A stretch of DNA of 47,230 bases from DASQZJ01 sp035638775. GTDB taxonomy: Bacteria > Pseudomonadota > Gammaproteobacteria > UBA5335 > SLRW01. Shown piece by piece: positions 29,552 to 39,361 of the stretch. The stretch is from positions 1 to 47,230 of the forward strand of contig DASQZJ010000027.1 of the NCBI GenBank assembly GCA_035638775.1. Reading direction: 5' to 3'. Within the stretch, counting starts at the first letter, position 1. Each line of letters opens with the position of its first letter. A program made the translations under genes and the position numbers. The notes beneath the pieces were generated by a model that had not been told where the DNA came from, did not search any database, and saw only the letters and a list, made by a program, of their open reading frames with translations.

Positions 29552-30205
29552 CTACTCGGCCACCGCGTCCGGCTGCGTCTCCGGCGTGGCGGCCTGGAAC
29601 GAGGCCAGGGTCATGCAGTTGCGGTAAATGCTGCGTACGCTCGGGTAACGCGAAAGGTCGTAATCCAGCTCGATCGCGTCGTGCACCTGCGGGACCAGGC
29701 ACACATCCGCGATCGTCGGGTGCTCGCCGTGGCAGAATCCGCCCGTGTCCGGGCTCTTGGAGAGCAGGATCTCGGCGGCGTCGAGCCCCTCGGTGACCCA
29801 GTGGTTGTACCACATCCGGATCTTGCGCTCGCTCACCTTCATGCCGTCGCGCAGCATCGACTGCACGCGCAGGTTGTTCAGCGGCTGGATGTCGGACGCG
29901 AACAGTTGCGCCAGCGAGCGCACCCGTGCCCGTCCCGGCAGGTCGCGCGGCAGCAGCGGCCGGGTCGGATAGGCTTCCTCCAGGTACTCGATGATGGCCA
30001 GAGACTGGGTGATGACCAGATCCTCGTCCACCAGGACCGGTGCCAGCCCCTGGGGATTGACCGCCCGGAACTGGGGCGAGTTCTGCTCACCGCCGTTCTG
30101 CCCGCGGAGGTTGATGAAGCGGGATTCGTAGGCGAGGCCTTTCAGGTTCAGGGCGATTCGCACGCGCTGGGCCGCAATGCTCCTGTAGTAGGTATACAGT
30201 TCCAT
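29552..30205 (-). CDS. maiA: Maleylacetoacetate isomerase (zeta-class glutathione S-transferase)
   Basis: The 217-residue protein has the thioredoxin-fold start MELYTYYRSIAAQRVRIALNLKGLAYE, the zeta-GST signature region around the RVRIAL helix, NPQGLAPVLVDEDLVITQSLAIIEYLEE (glutathione site), and GEHPTIADVCLVPQVHDAIE, which is typical of MaiA. It isomerises maleylacetoacetate to fumarylacetoacetate with glutathione in tyrosine/homogentisate degradation. No homogentisate dioxygenase or fumarylacetoacetase is adjacent in the window. A general GST role cannot be excluded. Its upstream 298 bases up to tRNA-Arg contain no gene, only short inverted repeats. Confidence 0.85.
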   Translation of the reverse strand: MELYTYYRSIAAQRVRIALNLKGLAYESRFINLRGQNGGEQNSPQFRAVNPQGLAPVLVDEDLVITQSLAIIEYLEEAYPTRPLLPRDLPGRARVRSLAQLFASDIQPLNNLRVQSMLRDGMKVSERKIRMWYNHWVTEGLDAAEILLSKSPDTGGFCHGEHPTIADVCLVPQVHDAIELDYDLSRYPSVRSIYRNCMTLASFQAATPETQPDAVAE

Positions 30206-30503
30206 GCTGGGATCCCCATGCTGTCGACTGTTCGGCGCGCGCCGGGGATGATCGGGCCGGCTGCAGCGGCACGGGGATCTCCCGGCATGCAGGCGGTGCC
30301 GTCGGCGCATGCCCGGAGGCGCGGTTCGCGCCCTCCGGTGGCGGGGATCATCCGGTTTCCGCCGAATGCCTCCCCGGTCTCGCTCCGCTCCGCGTGCGGG
30401 ATTCCGGGGATCGTCCGGCCCGGTCGGCAGGTATCTCGCCCCGGAAAGGGCGGGCCTCCCCGGCCGCTGACGAAAATCCCGGGGAAGCGGGGCGAAGGGA
30501 AAG
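30206..30503. other. Gene-free spacer between maiA and tRNA-Arg
   Basis: No credible gene is visible. It contains an eight-base inverted pair GGATGATC (30246-30253) and GATCATCC (30346-30353), and a small stem GGCGCG-GTT-CGCGCC near 30318-30332. The maiA promoter must lie here; no strong -10/-35 pair was recognised. Confidence 0.5.
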
Positions 30504-30580
30504 TGGCGCGCCCGGGAGGATTCGAACCCCCGACCTCTTGGTTCGTAGCCAAGTGCTCTATCCAACTGAGCTACAGGCGC
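30504..30580 (-). tRNA. tRNA-Arg (anticodon ACG)
   Basis: A 77-base tRNA with encoded CCA (complement of 30504-30506). The minus-strand sequence begins GCGCCTGTAGCTCAG; the anticodon stem CTTGG/CCAAG encloses CTACGAA, so the anticodon is ACG (30544-30546), normally deaminated to ICG. The T-arm is GGGGG-TTCGAAT-CCTCC. In E. coli the same two isoacceptors, tRNA-Ser(GCU) and tRNA-Arg(ACG), follow csrA directly; here they are about 1.95 kb apart. Confidence 0.97.
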
Positions 30581-30709
30581 ATCCGATCCGGCGCGTGATT
30601 ATCCGAATGCCGGTAGGGGCTGTCAAGCTGCCGCCGTCGGCACGTTACGGATCAAGGACTAAGTCGGCCTGCCGCGTCGGGTCACCCCGCTCGCGGCGCA
30701 GCGCCGCGC

Positions 30710-31939
30710 TCACGCGTCCGCGCGCAGCTCCGCGACGGGTGACAGCACCACGTGCAGCAGCAGGGCAAGGGTGCCGGAGCCGGCGACGACCGCCGACATC
30801 GGCAGAGCCGAGCCCGACGGTAACACGCCCACGATCACCGAGGCGATCGTCGCTGCTGCGAACTGCAGGGTGCCGAAAAGCGCCGCTGCCATGCCGGCAC
30901 TGGACCCGAACGAGCGGAGCGCGAGCCCGATGGCGCTCGGCATGACGGCACCCGTTAACGCCACATAGCCGAACAGGCCGAGCTCGATACCCCACACGCC
31001 GCCGAAACCTCCGGCGGAGACGGCCAACAAGAGCACTCCGAACGCCGACTGGAAGAGCTGCGCCGTCAGCAACACGCGCCGCGTCCTTCGCCTTCGCAAG
31101 AGCCGGGCATTCAGCTGCGAGAAAACCACGATCCCGAGCGCGTTGGCGCCGAAGAACCAGCCAAAATCCTGCGCCGGTACGTGGAACAGGTCGATGAACA
31201 CGTGCGGGCTTCCGGTGATATAGGCGAACATCCCCGCGTTGCTGATGCCGCCGGCAAGGGAAAATGCCAGGAAACGGCGATCCGCGAGGATCGCACGGTA
31301 ATCGCGGAGGATCTGCAACGGATGCATGGCCCGCGCCGATCCACCGTGCGCCGCGGGGAGTCGAATGTAGACAGCACCGAGCACCAGGCCCCCGATGGCG
31401 CACTGCAGGACGAAGATGGACTGCCAGCCGAAGGAGACCAGGAGGTAGCCCCCGATCAACGGGGCCAGCAGGGGTGCCATGCCGAGCACCAGCATCGTGT
31501 AGGAGAAGATGCGGGCGCCTTCGTCGGGGGGGAACAGATCGCGCACGCATGCGCGCGCAATGACGACGCAGGCACACGCACCGACAGCCTGCACGAAGCG
31601 CAGCCCTGTCAGCCACCCGGCACCCTGGCAAAGCGCGCAGGCGGCGGATGCTGCCGCGAACAGCACGAGTCCTCCGTACAGGGGCGCTCTGCGGCCGAAA
31701 CGATCGGTCAGGGGCCCGAACACGGACTGGCCCAGGCACAGGCCGAGCAGGCCCGCGGCCACGGTGTGCTCGATCGCCCCGATCGAACTCTGGAAGTCCC
31801 TGGCGATCGCGGGCAGCGCCGGCAGGTACATGTCGTTGGACAGGGGCGCAAACGCCATCAGTGCCCCGAGGATCGCGATCGTTTCGATACGCCGGGCACC
31901 CGTGAGCGGTTTGACGGCTGACCGATCGCACGGCTTCAT
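30710..31939 (-). CDS. MFS multidrug exporter, Bcr/CflA subfamily
   Basis: A 409-residue inner-membrane protein with about 12 hydrophobic spans. LMAFAPLSNDMYLPALPAIARDF in span 1 is the Bcr/CflA hallmark, followed by the MFS motif GPLTDRFGRRAPLYGG, GMAPLLAPLIGGYLLVSFGWQSIFVLQ (antiporter motif C-like) and a C-terminal half with FGWFFGANALGIVVFSQLNARLL. The ATG at 31939 follows AAGGAGT on the minus strand; the frame is open upstream but without a better start. Proton-driven drug or metabolite export is expected, substrate unknown. It is the only gene between tRNA-Arg and tRNA-Ser, and stretches have clearly lower GC than neighbours (35 of 60 bases at 31141-31200). Confidence 0.9.
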   Translation of the reverse strand: MKPCDRSAVKPLTGARRIETIAILGALMAFAPLSNDMYLPALPAIARDFQSSIGAIEHTVAAGLLGLCLGQSVFGPLTDRFGRRAPLYGGLVLFAAASAACALCQGAGWLTGLRFVQAVGACACVVIARACVRDLFPPDEGARIFSYTMLVLGMAPLLAPLIGGYLLVSFGWQSIFVLQCAIGGLVLGAVYIRLPAAHGGSARAMHPLQILRDYRAILADRRFLAFSLAGGISNAGMFAYITGSPHVFIDLFHVPAQDFGWFFGANALGIVVFSQLNARLLRRRRTRRVLLTAQLFQSAFGVLLLAVSAGGFGGVWGIELGLFGYVALTGAVMPSAIGLALRSFGSSAGMAAALFGTLQFAAATIASVIVGVLPSGSALPMSAVVAGSGTLALLLHVVLSPVAELRADA

Positions 31940-32326
31940 CCGGTACTCCTTGCTGGCACAGTTTGCCGACGGCGGCCATGGCGGGACCCGGAGCGGGGCC
32001 CGTCGGCTTCGCCTGACCGTCAGGGGCGTCGGGTCGGAACGTTGACGTGGAAAGCCCGCTTCGGATGCCGAGCGTCGCGACACCCCGGCGGTGCCGTACC
32101 CGCGGAACCGGTGCGGTCGATTGCCCGCCGCGGGACTCCCGAATCCGGTCGGGCGCGCGGGAAGGGCGCGCCCCGGTCGCCCGTCCCCGTCGATCCGCCG
32201 TCGCTGGACAACTCCGGCATACGGCATCGACGGGAACGGCCCTCCGGCGAAGGTCACGCGTTCGCGCCGTACGGCCACGGTGCAGAGTACCTGAATTTGG
32301 CAAGCGGGGCCGCGCTGCTGCTTCTC
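31940..32326. other. Gene-free upstream region of the MFS gene
   Basis: No gene is supported in these 387 bases. Open frames here lack ribosome sites and recognisable protein. The ribosome binding site of the MFS gene is at its left edge. Confidence 0.5.
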
Positions 32327-32535
32327 CCGGAACCGGGCGGTTTCCGGAAAGATCGAGGAGAGAGGGATTACTCGGGCCTCACGGCCCTCGCCCCGGCGGG
32401 GCCGGTGCCTTCGGCACCGTTCCGGATCGCTTCCGCGATCCGGTCGAACCCGGAACATTCGAGCTTCGAGGGTTCGAATCCAGCCTTCTATACATCTTCC
32501 CCGAGGGGGGCCTGCGACCCCCCTCGGGGAAGATG
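32327..32535. repeat. Array of hairpins downstream of tRNA-Ser
   Basis: Successive stem-loops are visible: CCGGAA/TTCCGG (32327-32347), GGGCC/GGCCC (32374-32387), CCCC/GGGG (32391-32401), CGGTGCC-TTC-GGCACCG (32403-32419), CCGGATCGC-TTCC-GCGATCCGG (32422-32443), and an 18-pair perfect stem (32493-32510 with 32518-32535, loop CCTGCGA). The last touches the CCA end of tRNA-Ser. No U-run follows the big stem in either direction, so it is not a standard terminator. Confidence 0.7.
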
Positions 32536-32565
32536 GCGGAGAGAGAGGGATTCGAACCCTCGAAG
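32464..32565. repeat. Nested inverted repeat copying the tRNA-Ser 3' end
   Basis: Outer arms CTTCGAGGGTTCGAATCC (32464-32481) and its exact complement (32548-32565, the T-arm of tRNA-Ser) flank inner 18-base arms (32493-32510, 32518-32535). The left half therefore looks like an inverted duplicate of the tRNA-Ser T-arm plus its 3' flank, with the acceptor segment replaced by AGCCTTCTATA. A third, direct fragment GAGAGAGGGATT (32358-32369) matches the tRNA at 32541-32552. Confidence 0.75.
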
Positions 32566-32624
32566 GGTGATTAACCCTTACTCCCTTAGCAGGGGAGCGC
32601 CTTCAGCCACTCGGCCATCTCTCC
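32534..32624 (-). tRNA. tRNA-Ser (anticodon GCU)
   Basis: A 91-base type II tRNA with encoded CCA (complement of 32534-32536). The minus-strand sequence begins GGAGAGATGGCCGAG; the acceptor GGAGAGA pairs with TCTCTCC. The anticodon loop CTGCTAA gives GCT (32588-32590), reading AGC/AGU. The long variable arm (GAGTAAGGGTTAATCACCCTTC) and T-arm GAGGG-TTCGAAT-CCCTC are intact. It is next to csrA, as in many gammaproteobacteria. Confidence 0.97.
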
Positions 32625-32696
32625 GCGGGTGCCGGCTCGCTAGAGCGGACTAGGATACTTGGCACACGGGGCCGGGTAAAGGAGATGCGCCGGGGG

Positions 32697-32918
32697 CTAC
32701 AGGCCCGAGCCGGAGCCCGGCAGATCGTCGTTGTCCCGTTCTCCGCCGGATTCCTGCTCGCGCTTGATCCGCTGGTAGATTTCCTCGCGGTGCACCGACA
32801 CGTTCTTGGGTGCGTTCACGCCTATCCGTACCTGGTTGCCCTTCACGCCCAGAACCGTGATCGTAACGTCATCGCCGACCATTACCGTTTCACCCACGCG
32901 CCTGGTCAGAATCAGCAT
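32697..32918 (-). CDS. csrA: Carbon storage regulator CsrA
   Basis: A 73-residue RNA-binding global regulator. The start MLILTRRVGETVMVGDDVTITVLGVKGNQVRIGVNAPKNVSVHREEIYQRI is the canonical CsrA dimer fold, including Leu4 and the Arg/His-rich strand (VSVHREEIYQRI) that contact GGA loops. The tail (EQESGGERDNDDLPGSGSGL) is longer and more acidic than in E. coli CsrA (61 residues). It binds GGA motifs in target leaders and alters translation and stability. The locus alaS-lysC-csrA-tRNA-Ser is conserved. Confidence 0.97.
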   Translation of the reverse strand: MLILTRRVGETVMVGDDVTITVLGVKGNQVRIGVNAPKNVSVHREEIYQRIKREQESGGERDNDDLPGSGSGL

Positions 32919-32920
32919 CG

Positions 32921-32937
32921 TCCCTCTCCTCGGGTCC
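32921..32937 (-). promoter_or_regulatory. GGA cluster overlapping the csrA ribosome site
   Basis: The minus-strand leader reads AGGACCCGAGGAGAGGGACG before ATG, containing GGA at 32937-32935, 32929-32927 and 32923-32921. Several GGA motifs across the Shine-Dalgarno are what CsrA autorepression needs, as known in E. coli. Binding is inferred. Confidence 0.45.
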
Positions 32938-33013
32938 TAACCTTTCAAAGGCATGCGCCAAGCAGTCGCGATGGCCGCGGCGCACGGCTCCCGCTCATCC
33001 GGCTTCCCCGCAA

Positions 33014-34234
33014 CTACTCCTTGTCCAGCTCGAAGCCGCGGTGCAGGGCGCGAACCGCAAGCTCCAGATACTTTTCGTCTACCACGACGGAAACCTTGAT
33101 CTCCGAGGTCGAAATCATCCGGATGTTGATGCCCTCCCGGGAGAGCAGCTCGAACATCTTGCTGGCAATGCCGGCGTGGGAATGCATGCCCACGCCCACC
33201 AGGGAAACCTTGACGATGTCCGGATCGCCGGAAATCTCCCTCGCTTCCAGATCCCCTGCATGCTTGCGAAGGATCTCCAGCGCCTGCTCGTAATCCTTGC
33301 GATGGACGGTGAACGTGAAGTCCGTGGTGCTCCCGTCCTTCGATACGTTTTGGACAATCATGTCCACTTCGATGTTCGCGTCCGAGATGGGGCCGAGTAT
33401 CCGGTAGGCGACCCCGGGGCGGTCGGACACGCCCTGCACGGTCAGCTGCGCCTCGTCCCGATTGAACGCGATCCCGGATATTACGACCTCTTCCACGTCA
33501 CTGTCCTCAGTCGTGATCAGTGTCCCTTCGCCTTTCTCGAAGCTGGAAAGCACGCGCAGGGGCACATTGTACTTGCCCGCCAGCTCGACCGAGCGATTCT
33601 GCAGCACCTTGGCGCCGAGGCTCGACATCTCCAGCATTTCCTCGAAGGTGATGCGCTCCAGCTTGCGGGCCCGGGGCACCACCCGCGGGTCAGTGGTATA
33701 GACGCCGTCGACGTCGGTGTAGATCTGGCACTCGTCCGCTTCCAGGGCCGCCGCCAGCGCCACGGCGGTGGTATCCGAGCCGCCGCGGCCCAGCGTGGTG
33801 ATGTTGCCATGCTCGTCCACGCCCTGGAAACCGGCCACCACGACGATGCGGCCGGCGTCGAGATCGGCCCGCACGCGCTCCGGCCCGATGCGCAGGATGC
33901 GTGCCTTGGTGTGTGCGCTGTCGGTCACGATCGGCACCTGCGCGCCGGTGTAGGACCGCGCCTCGTGCCCCCGATCCGCCAGCGCCATCGCCAGCAGCGC
34001 GATGGTGACCTGCTCCCCGGTCGAGACCAGCACGTCGTATTCGCGCGGCGCGGGACGTTCGGACAGCTGCCCGGCGAGCTCGATCAGGCGGTTCGTCTCA
34101 CCGCTCATCGCCGACACCGCCACCACCACGTCGTTGCCGCGATCCCGGGTGGCGACCACGCGGTCGGCCACGGTACGGATGCGCTCGACGCTGCCGACCG
34201 AGGTGCCGCCGTATTTCTGTACGATTAGTGCCAT
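33014..34234 (-). CDS. lysC: Aspartate kinase
   Basis: The 406-residue protein phosphorylates aspartate, the first step to lysine, methionine and threonine. The start MALIVQKYGGTSVGSVERI carries the KYGGTS kinase motif. GRGGSDTTAVALAAALEADECQIYTDVDGVYTTDPRVVP is the aspartate-site region, and two C-terminal ACT domains follow (about 265-400; VSDRPGVAYRILGPISDANIEVDMIVQN and LVGVGMHSHAGIASKMFELLSREGINIRMIS), so lysine/threonine feedback is expected. Length fits the Pseudomonas type. It is 95 bases upstream of csrA. No ribosome site is seen; a 12-base palindrome abuts the ATG. Confidence 0.96.
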   Translation of the reverse strand: MALIVQKYGGTSVGSVERIRTVADRVVATRDRGNDVVVAVSAMSGETNRLIELAGQLSERPAPREYDVLVSTGEQVTIALLAMALADRGHEARSYTGAQVPIVTDSAHTKARILRIGPERVRADLDAGRIVVVAGFQGVDEHGNITTLGRGGSDTTAVALAAALEADECQIYTDVDGVYTTDPRVVPRARKLERITFEEMLEMSSLGAKVLQNRSVELAGKYNVPLRVLSSFEKGEGTLITTEDSDVEEVVISGIAFNRDEAQLTVQGVSDRPGVAYRILGPISDANIEVDMIVQNVSKDGSTTDFTFTVHRKDYEQALEILRKHAGDLEAREISGDPDIVKVSLVGVGMHSHAGIASKMFELLSREGINIRMISTSEIKVSVVVDEKYLELAVRALHRGFELDKE

Positions 34235-34246
34235 CTGTTATAACAG
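34235..34246. promoter_or_regulatory. Palindrome CTGTTATAACAG abutting the lysC start codon
   Basis: A perfect 12-base palindrome directly adjacent to the lysC ATG, where the Shine-Dalgarno should be. On the minus strand it contains TGT-TATAAC, an extended -10-like sequence, but a start from it would fall inside the coding sequence. It differs from a LexA box, which has 8 bases rather than 4 between CTGT and ACAG. Confidence 0.45.
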
Positions 34247-34297
34247 CCGAAAGTGGGAAACCTTACCATCCGCCCGCCGGGGCGAAAAGCGGATCAC

Positions 34298-36922
<2,625 letters not shown>

Positions 36923-37007
36923 CGGACGCCTTGCACTCGAGCGACGGATTTGCGGACACAGGCCCACCGGCCCGGCCCGGCGGTCGGGGTGAAACCATCG
37001 TCATGCC

Positions 37008-37016
37008 AGTATAACA
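37008..37016 (-). promoter_or_regulatory. Extended -10 promoter of alaS
   Basis: On the minus strand TGT-TATACT (37016-37008) fits an extended -10 element. Initiation would be near 37001, leaving a leader of about 80 bases to the alaS ATG. No clear -35 box is visible. Confidence 0.45.
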
Positions 37017-37089
37017 GGGCTTTCCCGGACGACCGCGGGCGTCGCACACGCGGGGCGAGCCGCACGGCCCGGCACGTCCGGGGCCGGCC

Positions 37090-37569
37090 TCAGAAATCCT
37101 GGCGCAGGGCCCGCCGGATCTGCTCCGCGCTGAACCCGCGCCGCTGCAGAAAGCGGGCCTGCCGGGCCCACTCGGCGTAGCTGCCGGGGGGGGCGGGACC
37201 GAAGCGCTTGCACCGGACGGCCTCGAGCCGCTCCAGCCAGCCCGGGTCATCGGCATCGAGGTATTCCGGGATCAGGTCCTCGGCCACGCCGCGCTCGGCC
37301 AGCCCCTGGCGCAACTTCAGCGGACCGTCGCCGCGCGCGGCGCGGGTGGCGACAAAGCTCTCCACGAACCGCCGCTCGTCCAGCAGGCCGTCGGCCTGCA
37401 GCGCGTCCAGCACCTCCTCGATGGTGGCCCCGGGATAGCCCCGACGTGCCAGCCGCCCGCGCAACTCCGCGACCGCGTATTCGCGCCGGGCGAGCAGGCG
37501 CAGGGCGGCGGACCGGACCTCGTCCGCGTCCGCCTCAGCCGGCGTCTTCTTCCGCCTCGACGCGGCCAC
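37090..37569 (-). CDS. recX: RecA regulatory protein RecX
   Basis: A 159-residue, helix-rich basic protein. Three RecX repeats are visible: AALRLLARREYAVAELRGRLARRGYPGATIEEVLDALQADGLLDERRFVESFV, then GPLKLRQGLAERGVAEDLIPEYL, then a C-terminal WARQARFLQRRGFSAEQIRRAL. RecX caps RecA filaments and limits recombinase activity. It begins with GTG and overlaps the end of recA by 35 bases, so translation is probably coupled. alaS follows 167 bases downstream. Confidence 0.95.
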   Translation of the reverse strand: MAASRRKKTPAEADADEVRSAALRLLARREYAVAELRGRLARRGYPGATIEEVLDALQADGLLDERRFVESFVATRAARGDGPLKLRQGLAERGVAEDLIPEYLDADDPGWLERLEAVRCKRFGPAPPGSYAEWARQARFLQRRGFSAEQIRRALRQDF

Positions 37570-38575
37570 CGGGGGCGCCCCCGTTGTCCGGAAGCAGCTT
37601 CTCCCGGATCGCCCGCTCCACCTCGGCCGCCGCCTCGGGATGCTCCCGGAAGTACTGGCGGGCGTTCTCCTTGCCCTGCCCGATACGGTCGCCGTTGTAG
37701 CTGTACCAGGCGCCGGACTTCTCGATCAGCCCGTGTTTCGCGCCCATGTCGATGATCTCGCCCTCGCGGGAGATGCCCTCGCCGTAGAGGATCTCGAACT
37801 CCGCCTGGCGGAACGGAGGCGCCATCTTGTTCTTGACCACCTTGACCCGGGTCTCGTTGCCGACCACCTCGTCGCCGCGCTTGATCGAGCCCACGCGACG
37901 GATGTCCAGGCGCACCGATGAATAGAACTTCAGGGCGTTGCCTCCGGTGGTGGTTTCCGGATTGCCGAACATCACGCCGATCTTCATCCGGATCTGGTTG
38001 ATGAAGATCACCATGCAGTTGGAGCGCTTGATGTTGGCGGTGAGCTTGCGCAGTGCCTGGGACATCAGGCGCGCCTGCAGGCCCACGTGGGAGTCGCCCA
38101 TCTCCCCCTCGATCTCGGCCTTGGGGGTGAGCGCGGCCACGGAGTCCACCACCACCACGTCCACCGCCCCGGAGCGCACCAGCATGTCGGTGATCTCCAG
38201 GGCCTGCTCGCCGGTGTCCGGCTGCGATACCAGCAGCTCGTCCACGTCCACCCCGAGCTTGCCCGCGTACACCGGGTCCAGGGCGTGTTCGGCGTCGACA
38301 AACGCCGCCGTGCCGCCGGCGCGCTGGGCTTCCGCCACCACCTGCAGGGTCAGGGTGGTCTTGCCCGAGGACTCCGGGCCGTACACCTCGACCACCCTGC
38401 CCCGCGGCAGCCCCCCGATGCCGAGCGCGATATCCAGGCCCAGTGAGCCGGTCGAGATCGAGGCCACGTCGGCGGCGACCTGGTTGTCGCCCAGACGCAT
38501 CACCGATCCCTTCCCGAACTGCCTCTCGATCTGGCCCAGCGCCGCCGCGAGAGCCTTCTTGCGATTCTCGTCCAT
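37535..38575 (-). CDS. recA: Recombinase RecA
   Basis: A 346-residue recombinase. MDENRKKALAAALGQIERQFGKGSVMRLGD is the canonical start; Walker A is GPESSGKT (66-73). DNA-binding loops and VVVDSVAALTPKAEIEGEMGDSHVGLQARLMSQALRKLTA and FINQIRMKIGVMFGNPETTTGGNALKFYSSVRLDIRR are intact, and the acidic tail is short (EAEEDAG). Upstream (38576-38800, 225 bases) a GATAAT (38705-38700, minus) could be the -10, but I found no clear CTGT-N8-ACAG LexA box. It works with the AddAB-like pair at 3.8-10.1 kb in break repair. Confidence 0.98.
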   Translation of the reverse strand: MDENRKKALAAALGQIERQFGKGSVMRLGDNQVAADVASISTGSLGLDIALGIGGLPRGRVVEVYGPESSGKTTLTLQVVAEAQRAGGTAAFVDAEHALDPVYAGKLGVDVDELLVSQPDTGEQALEITDMLVRSGAVDVVVVDSVAALTPKAEIEGEMGDSHVGLQARLMSQALRKLTANIKRSNCMVIFINQIRMKIGVMFGNPETTTGGNALKFYSSVRLDIRRVGSIKRGDEVVGNETRVKVVKNKMAPPFRQAEFEILYGEGISREGEIIDMGAKHGLIEKSGAWYSYNGDRIGQGKENARQYFREHPEAAAEVERAIREKLLPDNGGAPGGRVEAEEDAG

Positions 38576-38800
38576 TGCTGACTTCCCAAGCGTGGTGATC
38601 GGTGCGCTTCCGCCCCCGCCCGTCCTCCGCGCCGCCCGGAGCCGGCCGGTGGGGCACCCCCGGGGAAACGCGCCGGGGAAGGGGCCGCTACGCCGATGCA
38701 TTATCACACAGATGACGGATGTCACCCACCCGCCCCGACGTCGCCTGCGGGCGCCTCCCCCCGGGGGCTTCCGTTCCCCGGCAGCGCGCGCATGCCCGGC

Positions 38801-39316
38801 TCAGGCGCGCGCCACGGTGCCTCCATCCTCGCGCGCGAGCCGGATCAGGCCTTCCAGCGCGGTCACCACGGAGTGCGCCCGCACCGTCTCGCGGTCGCCG
38901 CCGAAGCGCTGCCTTACGCTGTCCCGTGCGCCGCCGCGGGAGGCCCAGGCGAAGCACACGGTCCCGACAGGCTTGTCCGGCGTGCCACCGGAAGGCCCGG
39001 CCACGCCGCTGATCGCGACACTGAGATCGGCGTGGCTGCGCGCCAGCGCGCCTTCGGCCATGGCGTTCACCACCGCCCGGCTCACCGCGCCCTCGCTCTC
39101 CAGCAGCGACTCGGGCACGCCCAGCAGCTCGACCTTCGCCGCGTTGCTGTAGGTCACCAGGCCCCGCTCGAACCACGCGGAGCTGCCGGCGCGGTCGGTA
39201 AGCACCTTCGCCAGCCAGCCGCCGGTGCAGGACTCGGCGGTGACCAGCCGCAGCCCCTCCGGCTCCAGGATGCCCGCCAGCTCCGCCACCAGATCGGCCA
39301 TCTCCTCGTACGCCAT
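38801..39316 (-). CDS. pncC: Nicotinamide-nucleotide amidase (CinA C-terminal domain)
   Basis: A 171-residue stand-alone CinA_C domain protein. It deamidates NMN to nicotinate mononucleotide in the pyridine nucleotide cycle. The catalytic serine is S29 in VTAESCTGGWLAKVLTDRAGSSAWFERGLVTYSNAAK, with the conserved Tyr and Lys nearby; AISGVAGPSGGTPDKPVGTVCFAW is the second signature. The N-terminal molybdopterin-like domain of full CinA is absent, as usual for gammaproteobacterial PncC. It precedes recA and diverges from mutS, a conserved arrangement. Confidence 0.95.
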   Translation of the reverse strand: MAYEEMADLVAELAGILEPEGLRLVTAESCTGGWLAKVLTDRAGSSAWFERGLVTYSNAAKVELLGVPESLLESEGAVSRAVVNAMAEGALARSHADLSVAISGVAGPSGGTPDKPVGTVCFAWASRGGARDSVRQRFGGDRETVRAHSVVTALEGLIRLAREDGGTVARA

Positions 39317-39361
39317 ATGCTCTCCGACGCGGAAATCCCGTCCCGCATGTACACTAGGAAA

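Noticed and set aside
24377..30598. A 6.2-kb open frame on the plus strand, antisense to the glutamate dehydrogenase and maiA
   Set aside because: It arises from the high GC content and codon bias of the opposite strand. It is low-complexity, rich in Gln, His, Arg and Val, without recognisable domains, while the minus-strand proteins are clearly conserved.
32464..32535. Intrinsic terminator for tRNA-Ser
   Set aside because: The stem is strong, but no U-tract follows on either strand, so it was described as a repeat structure instead.
32042..32653. Plus-strand open frames running through the tRNA-Ser region (peptides containing GFEPS or GFESS)
   Set aside because: These are translations of tRNA T-arm sequence, a familiar annotation artefact. 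The DNA is a tRNA and its duplicated fragment.
34235..34246. CTGTTATAACAG as a LexA site for lysC
   Set aside because: The spacer between CTGT and ACAG is 4 bases rather than 8, and lysC is not a known SOS gene.
38576..38800. LexA (SOS) box upstream of recA
   Set aside because: The minus-strand CTGTGTGATAATGCAT has a good left half-site but the right half (GCAT) does not match ACAG. The regulator may use another motif in this lineage; I cannot call a box.
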